Assembly (NCBI RefSeq): GCF_022376445.1
Contig: NW_025954966.1
Coordinates: 806,001-870,000 of the forward strand
Reading direction: 5' to 3'
Origin: Fomitopsis serialis
Lineage: Eukaryota; Basidiomycota; Agaricomycetes; Polyporales; Fomitopsidaceae
Length of the DNA: 64,000 bases
The stretch's first letter is position 1; each line of letters begins with the position of its first letter. The notes under the pieces are model-generated. The model made no database searches. It saw only the letters and a list, made by a program, of their open reading frames with translations, and was not told the DNA's origin. Shown here in pieces: positions 58,290 to 64,000 of the stretch. Position numbers and translations under genes: made by a program.

Positions 58290-59820
58290 GTCGGGCTTCT
58301 CGGAAGTGATGGTGACAGAGCCCTATAGAAAGGCAGTGTACGCCCAGGATGTAGCACGATGTTCGGGCGAGCATTGTCCTGACATCCTGAGCGCGGTGTC
58401 AGGTGCGTCCTCGTGGTTATGCTTCCGTGTATGATTGGACATACGGGCTTTCGCATATGCCAGAACTGTCGGTCTTCCGGCACCCTTGATAGTTATCTGA
58501 CCAGTCACAACGCCGATGCGAAGTTATGGTCGCTTCCTCCGCGGGGACAACGGCATTGAATCGCGGACTCGCGATATAGCGGATGGGCGTGTGCTGGATG
58601 ACGCGAGGAAGCTTGGAAGAAATCAGAAGGTGGGAGGCTCGGTTACGCACCAGAGTATCAGCGCAGTCAAAGCGCAGTCGTCTGGCGCGTCGCCCGTGTG
58701 ACAGCTTCGACCTCAGAGGTAGCTTGATATGGGTCGTATTGCACACTGCGTCCTGAAGGCCTGAGGACCGGAGCAGGCATCATATCTGCGACTTGCCGTA
58801 TGTGTTACCCTTTGCGGGCGACATATACATTCAGTAGCCTCTGAATATGCAACACTGGACAAATCTGCCTGCGCTGAATGCCGCGTACGTGCTGTCTATG
58901 GCGTGCACCCTGCAGTAACTTGATATGAGAGGAGCGCACGACGCCCGAGCCACACGCGCGCGTTTCTATTCTGCGCGTCGCTCCACACAAGAGAGTGGTC
59001 CGCTGGGAAGTCGGAATACTCGTGTTCGCTCGCTGGCGGAGGTATTCGCGCTCCGGTATGTCGTCTCGGATGATTCAGAAGCCACAACAATCCTCAAAAA
59101 AAGAACGTGCACGTTGAGCGCGCGCCCTGTATCAGCCGTTGTGGTCAACCGGTCAAGAACAAGTATGGATGTGGTCACTGCACGCACCGAAGCTTGCCAA
59201 TGCCGCATCGCGACCAAGGTTGTCCCGCCGTGAAGATTGCTTTGCACATTATACTGCCATCATTCATTGTGTGTGGTGAAATTTAGCATACGGGCTCAGC
59301 AGACAAGACAATCTGTGACTTTGTTATGAGGAGACAACGTGCATACGAGTCGACCGGACGAGCGTTGGCAGTGGACGGGGCGAGGCAAGGGCGAAGCCTA
59401 GAAGCGCGCTCGGGATTTACCGGAGAACGAGAGCCGCTTTACGTGATCATAAGCGCCCGAATGAGACTCTTGTCTTGCTCCTCCTGGCAGTCGTACTTAT
59501 CCACACTCCGATACTCCACGTACTGAGTACGCATATGCAATGCACACGCCAATTGCAGATACATATGATATGGCAAACTCTCACCATACTATCTATTCAT
59601 GGCAGGCAGAAGAATCAAAAGCTGACGGTATCAGCTTCTATCATCCGACTCACTGACAGCTGGCTTTCAGTCGACCACCTCAGATGATACCTGCTTCGAA
59701 TTACTGCATTGGCATGCATATTTTGATTTCTTGATTGACCTTCGATCCGGCTCCTAGCTCAAGCTCAGGGTGTCAGCTGGCATAACACCCTCAACTTCAA
59801 CTTCAAGGTTACTTCGCGAC
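58290..59820. other. Intergenic, nothing recognised
   Basis: Only overlapping short frames occur. The right end is the promoter side of the P450 at 59829. No mobile element or RNA gene was seen. Confidence 0.4.
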
Positions 59821-59828
59821 GACGCTCG

Positions 59829-62121
59829 ATGTGGACCATGCGATGGGACGTGCTCTGCATAGCGTTTGCAGGTTGGTTCGTTGCCTATGCCATCCAGGCT
59901 AGACGACGTGCGGTCTTGCTCCCTCCTGGTAGGACTCACTAGCTTTGTTTGCGCTTTGCCATGTCATTGAACAACTCCACGATGAACAGGTCCAAGAGGC
60001 CTCCCCTTCATCGGCAATGCTCTTCACCTTTCGCTTACAGATTCATTCATGCAGTTCCGTCAGTGGGCTGATTGTCATGGTGCGTACATTTGCTGTCGTG
60101 CAGTACCCCGAGGTGTTGATATCCTATGCAGGACCCCTGATCTACTTCCATACCTTCGGCCGAGAGTTTGTCGTCGTGAACGATCTCAAAATGGCACTAG
60201 ACTTGTTCGATCAACGTTCAGGCATCTATGCTACAAAGCCGCGCCTTGTGCGTTTATTTCTGTCCTTCGTATGCTATTGCGACGCTCATGTGTGTCTACA
60301 CATGCTCATTTCAGGTCATGGCTGGCGAGCTCGTCGGGAAAGAGAAGACCTCCATGGTTTTCTCAAAGTACAACGCGCTCCACAGGAAATGCAGAAGGAT
60401 CGCGCACTCTTGGATGAACAAGCAACACGTGCGCGAGTATTCATGGCCACTGCAGGAAGCGGCATCTTACCGCCTGCTCGTCTCGGTCTTGGACAACCCA
60501 GCGAACTTCTCGGAGGCAATCCGGACGTAGGTCTAGCATCTTATGCTCTATTGCATCTGTACTCCCATGCTGACGCGACAATACCCCCGCTGACAGCAAT
60601 GCCGGCGCAGTTTTGCTGAAAGCACTGTATGGCATCGAATGCCTGCCGGTGGACGACCCGAACATCAATCTGTCGGAACATGTTTGCGAGCTCACGAACG
60701 AGGCGGCGCACCCCGGTCGCTGGCTGGTTGATTCCTTCCCAGTTGTACGTACATGCCCCAATCGGCAGTCATGCTCTACAGTCACGATCACTGACCCTTC
60801 CGGATGTCTTGCAGTGGCTCGTATTCCAGCGTGGTTCCCTGGGGCCACTTCAAGCGCTGGGCCGCGGCCTCGCGCGAAACGACGGAGCGTCTCATTCGGG
60901 GACCGTTCAATGCAGTGAAGGATTCTATGGTAAGTCATGAATGCTTGCCGTGCCGAGCTCTTCATCTGAGCACGATATCGACATGATGGTTGTAGCGTGA
61001 AGGCTCTGCCATATCATGCTGGGTCGCCGACACACTCCTGGACGAAGCCAAAGGCGCGAAAACCGTTGATGACATTCACGCCGCCATGGTCGCTGCGGGG
61101 ACGCTGTATGCCGCGGGTATCGATACCGTAAGCTCCCATTCACTGCCTGTCTCCGCGTGGGCGTCCCTCTAACATAGTCCGCTCCGTTGATGTGCAGACT
61201 GTCAGCGCAATCCGGATGTTCTGGCTGATGATGGTTCTTCACCCGGACATCCAGCGCAAGGCCCAAGCGGAAATCGATGCGGTCGTCGGGACGCAGCGGC
61301 TTCCCACCATGGAGGACAGGGAGAAGTTGCCGTATCTGAACTGCATCATCAAAGAGGTTCTCCGATTCGGGACGATTGTGCCTCTCATGCCGCACAGCTT
61401 GGACGTGGACGATGCGTGTACTATCTCCTTGCGTCCGTCCGCCGATCTGCTGACCCAGTCGGTTCTTCCGATAGATTTACGAAGGTTATCTTATCCCCAA
61501 GGGAGCCTGCGTGATGGTCAATATGTGGTGAGCTGATTGCTGTTCGTACTATAACAATCTGACAATGCCGTACCTCTCAGGGCGATATACCACAATCCCA
61601 ACACGTATCCAAGTCCGGACGAGTTTCGCCCCGAACGCTACCTTCCCCATTCAGGTCCAGTCGCTGCGTTCGACCCAGAGGTCATCGGCTTCGGGCTCGG
61701 CCGCCGGTGCGTCTTCTGGCGCTTCCATCATTCAGAACCATCGTTGTTGTTGATACCCACCATGTTCACCCCGCAGGACGTGTGTGGGAGAGCACTTTGC
61801 GCAGGCCATCATGTTCCTCAACATGGCGCACACGCTCGCTGTGTTCGACCTCCGGCCCGCGAAGGACGCGAACGGCGTGCCTCGCCCGCCTGCCGTCGCC
61901 TGGAGAGGCGGACATATCCGGTGCGTCCGAGTCGTCGTGCCGTCGTGCCCCCTCTGGCGCATTTCGCCATTTAGCTTGCTGACGTCTTGACATTGACTTC
62001 GGTCTTTGCTGGAACCGTCTGTAGGCGACCAGCTGACTTCACGTGTGAAGTGGCGCCCAGGTCTGCTGAGAAGGCCGCACTTGCGAGACAGGCTCTAGCC
62101 AGGATCAAGACTGAATGCTGA
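59829..62121 (+). CDS. Cytochrome P450 (same broad class as the 48-50 kb gene)
   Basis: Twelve exons (59829-59928, 59990-60079, 60132-60247, 60315-60526, 60597-60748, 60815-60929, 60996-61127, 61198-61413, 61475-61527, 61581-61706, 61777-61920, 62025-62121), about 517 codons. N-terminal anchor helix, LLPPGPRGLPFIGNAL hinge, GIYATKPRL, LHRKCRRIAHSWM (helix C), RIPAWFPG, AAGIDTTVSA (I-helix), EVLR (ExxR), YPSPDEFRPERYL, and the heme loop FGLGRRTCVG. It is an ER monooxygenase of unknown substrate. Exon 6 is one base short: the frame slips inside a run of four Gs at about 60841, between WFPG and HFKRWAAASRE, so the gene is broken as given; a homopolymer sequence error is likely. The intron after exon 8 (61414-61474) reads GC-AG. 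It runs in the same direction as the hydrolase that follows after about 700 bases. Confidence 0.87.
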
Positions 62122-62129
62122 AGCGTTGA

Positions 62130-62830
62130 CGGCTGTTGCTTAACCCCTGAATGAAAAATGTGAGGTTTTGGTGGACGTTCTGCGTGTAGCATGTACATTA
62201 GCGTCAGCGTATAGCACTTCGATCCTTTCACACGAGTGAATTGTCGAACAGTTGGTGAGTCGTACAGATGCTGTTTGACACGTTGTAGGTTTCGAGAGAG
62301 ATCGGGAAGCTTGGAGTATCGCGAGTATCGCTTGTTGCATGTATTACACAGTTAGATCTTGCTGTAGTCAATGCGCGTTCCTGTCACTGATATTTCCGGC
62401 TCTACACCGACGGTGGTGGGCGAACTCGATCTGCTTCTCCTATGGATCTCACCGGCCTCATGTGCCAGAACGGCCATAGATACGGACATGGGACTCGTCG
62501 CTACTGCCATGTTATGGACATGGCTTCCTTCAAGGCTCGGAAGAAGCATGACGTGAAGTCTAAACTCGTCAAGTTCCGGACACCCAGGAATGCTTCCCTT
62601 CGCAGCCCCAATGGAGGAAGAACATACCTCGCAAATGATAAGAAATATAGATAGGCGTGCGACCGGTGTCTGGAAGAGGAGGTCTAAGGTACTCACGGGA
62701 GCTCTGGGCGGTCCCTGCGCGGCTACGCATACTAGTGTTTATTTACAGATACAGTCGATTCCCGAAGTGCTGAGCTCCTATTGACTCGTCTGCAAGTAGT
62801 CGACACGACTTGGGACTGCAGCGGCTGCTC
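62130..62830. other. Spacer between P450 and hydrolase
   Basis: A minus-strand frame at 62696-62352 (114 codons, Ser/Val-rich) has no motif. The stretch probably holds the P450 3' end and the hydrolase promoter. Confidence 0.4.
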
Positions 62831-62837
62831 GTTGACA

Positions 62838-64000
62838 ATGCCTTCGTTTGTGAAACGTTGCGGCCTCTGACGTACTCTACCGTTCAATTCAACTACCGCC
62901 ACGACCGTCCTCTCTGCTCCCTTGCCACCCGCTTTGTTCCTCGTGAGCGTCCCGCGAGCGACGTCCCAGGTCGGACTACCTGCTCCTTGGTGCTATGCGC
63001 CGGGATATCTCTCCGTCGGTCTCCCTTTGACTCTGACTTCCTACTCCTGCTGACGTAGTATGTTTTCCCAGAGAAAGAGGCTTGGCTGCCCGTCATCAAG
63101 CGCCTCTACTATCTCGCTAGTCAGTCGCAAAGTCGTGTCAAGATTCACTCTGTCTGGGTGATAGAACGGCCCAACCATGGCGACGCGGGAGTTTTGAACG
63201 AAGCTATGCTCAAGGAGCACTACAGCGTGATCTGTGTGTCCACCACGCTCTATCCGTCGTGCATGTAGGCTCATCGACGACAGTCCCCAGTTTACAGTAC
63301 TCGGCCGCCATCCGCGCGTTCCTCTCCTCCGACCTTCTCTCCGACCGCGAACGGACTAACTTGATCGCCGTAGGACACTCCGGCGCTGGAGGTTCCATGT
63401 AAGTTCCGCTTGATAATGGCCCCGTTTTCCATAGGCAATAATCACATAACACATTTGCGTACATACAGACTCCAGGCCTCGAACCGGCGACGTCCAACTT
63501 CCCCATCTCCCGGCTTATGCTTGTTGAATCCCCGCTCATCGGCCATGAGGCCTGGTCCTCAATGCAAGGGCTATACGATATTGTCAAGACTTCCAACCAG
63601 CGTCGTCGGACCAGTTGGCCATCTGTGGACGAGGCGATGACCTACTTCAAAAAGCGCCTGCCGTGCAAGACATACCACCCGGAAGTGTGGCAGGTTATGG
63701 TTGTGCGTACTCCATCATCCCCTGTGGCTGCCAGTCTGGTGTGACACACCTCCGCTGGCAGGAGACGTATTTCCACGAAGATGAACAGGACCATGAGCGC
63801 GTGACAATGAAGACGACGGTCGAACAGGAGACGGCGTGCTTCCTCGATGATGGCACCCATCTCGGGGCACTGAACTACCTCCGTTCGATCTACCACATCC
63901 TCCCGACGCATGTGATACTCGGTACAAAAGAAGATCTTTGGTATGCTCCTCTCCTTCCAGCGACCGCATGTCACGAGTACACAACCCACTTTCCAGGCCT
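62838..64000 (+). CDS. Alpha/beta hydrolase, truncated by the window edge
   Basis: Exons visible on the plus strand read SLATRFVPRERPASD with SLVLCAGIS (first beta strands), KEAWLPVIKRLYYLA, IHSVWVIERPNHGDAGVLNE (the family's D-x-x-NHGDA-type segment), SAAIRAFLSSDLLSD, and NLIAVGHSGAGGSM with the nucleophile serine in the elbow. Then follow SRLMLVESPLIGHEAW, THLRWQETYFHED, and HVILGTKEDLW near the third catalytic-residue region. The expected C-terminal histidine lies beyond the window. This matches the mushroom AB-hydrolase family often called 'alpha/beta-hydrolase superfamily, uncharacterised'. The ATG at 62838 starts in a different frame from the first domain strands, so the true start needs an extra exon or a frame change. 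Near 63690 either a 41-base intron or a frameshift must be assumed. The last intron ends at about 63996. Confidence 0.75.

Overview
The window looks like a gene-moderate, repeat-rich stretch of a basidiomycete mushroom genome (Agaricomycetes, most like the Polyporales). The reasons are the many short GT-AG introns of about 45 to 70 bases, the expanded cytochrome P450 genes, the DUF6533 and DUF6534 membrane-protein families, a CxC2/KDZ DNA transposase, and several multicopy hypothetical proteins that I recognise only from mushrooms. I see no rRNA, tRNA or CRISPR array.

Layout. 0-5 kb: two degenerate copies and a fragment of an unclassified repeat, interrupted by C-rich low-complexity DNA. 5-6.3 kb (-): an unknown membrane-anchored protein. 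6.3-9.4 kb: mostly anonymous, with a GAGCG-rich tract. 9.4-12.6 kb (-): a multi-exon proline-rich hypothetical gene. 13.7-13.9 kb: a dead P450 fragment. 16.7-18.9 kb (+): an intact 8-exon acyl-CoA oxidase-like gene of 590 residues. 19.5-20.0 kb: a 553-bp pogo/Fot1-like MITE with TA target duplication. 22.1-24.3 kb (+): a P450 with one frameshift. 24.75-26.7 kb (-): a frameshifted second acyl-CoA oxidase-like copy. 29.4-37.7 kb (-): four reading units of multicopy mushroom hypothetical proteins, within low-complexity DNA. 38.6-38.9 kb: a 21-bp minisatellite. 39.8-43.3 kb (+): a complete KDZ transposase. 43.4-43.7 kb: a 15-bp minisatellite. 44.65-46.3 kb (+): a DUF6533 membrane protein inside a 2-kb block almost devoid of CpG. 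48-50.3 kb (-): a P450 with an 11-base microexon encoding the heme cysteine. 52-54.3 kb (-): a DUF6534 membrane protein. 55.2-57.2 kb (-): a cyclopropane-synthase-type methyltransferase. 59.8-62.1 kb (+): another P450. 62.8 kb to the right edge (+): an alpha/beta hydrolase.

How the genes may work together. Two neighbourhoods look metabolic. The first (16.7-26.7 kb) holds two acyl-CoA oxidase-like genes around a P450. The second (48-64 kb) holds two P450s, a fatty-acyl-type C-methyltransferase and an alpha/beta hydrolase, with a seven-helix-like DUF6534 protein among them. Both would fit lipid or specialised-metabolite tailoring, but neither contains a recognisable core synthase, so a true cluster is only an inference. 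Three P450 genes and one oxidase carry small frame-breaking changes. Two of these lie in G/C homopolymers and could be assembly errors; the others look like real decay.
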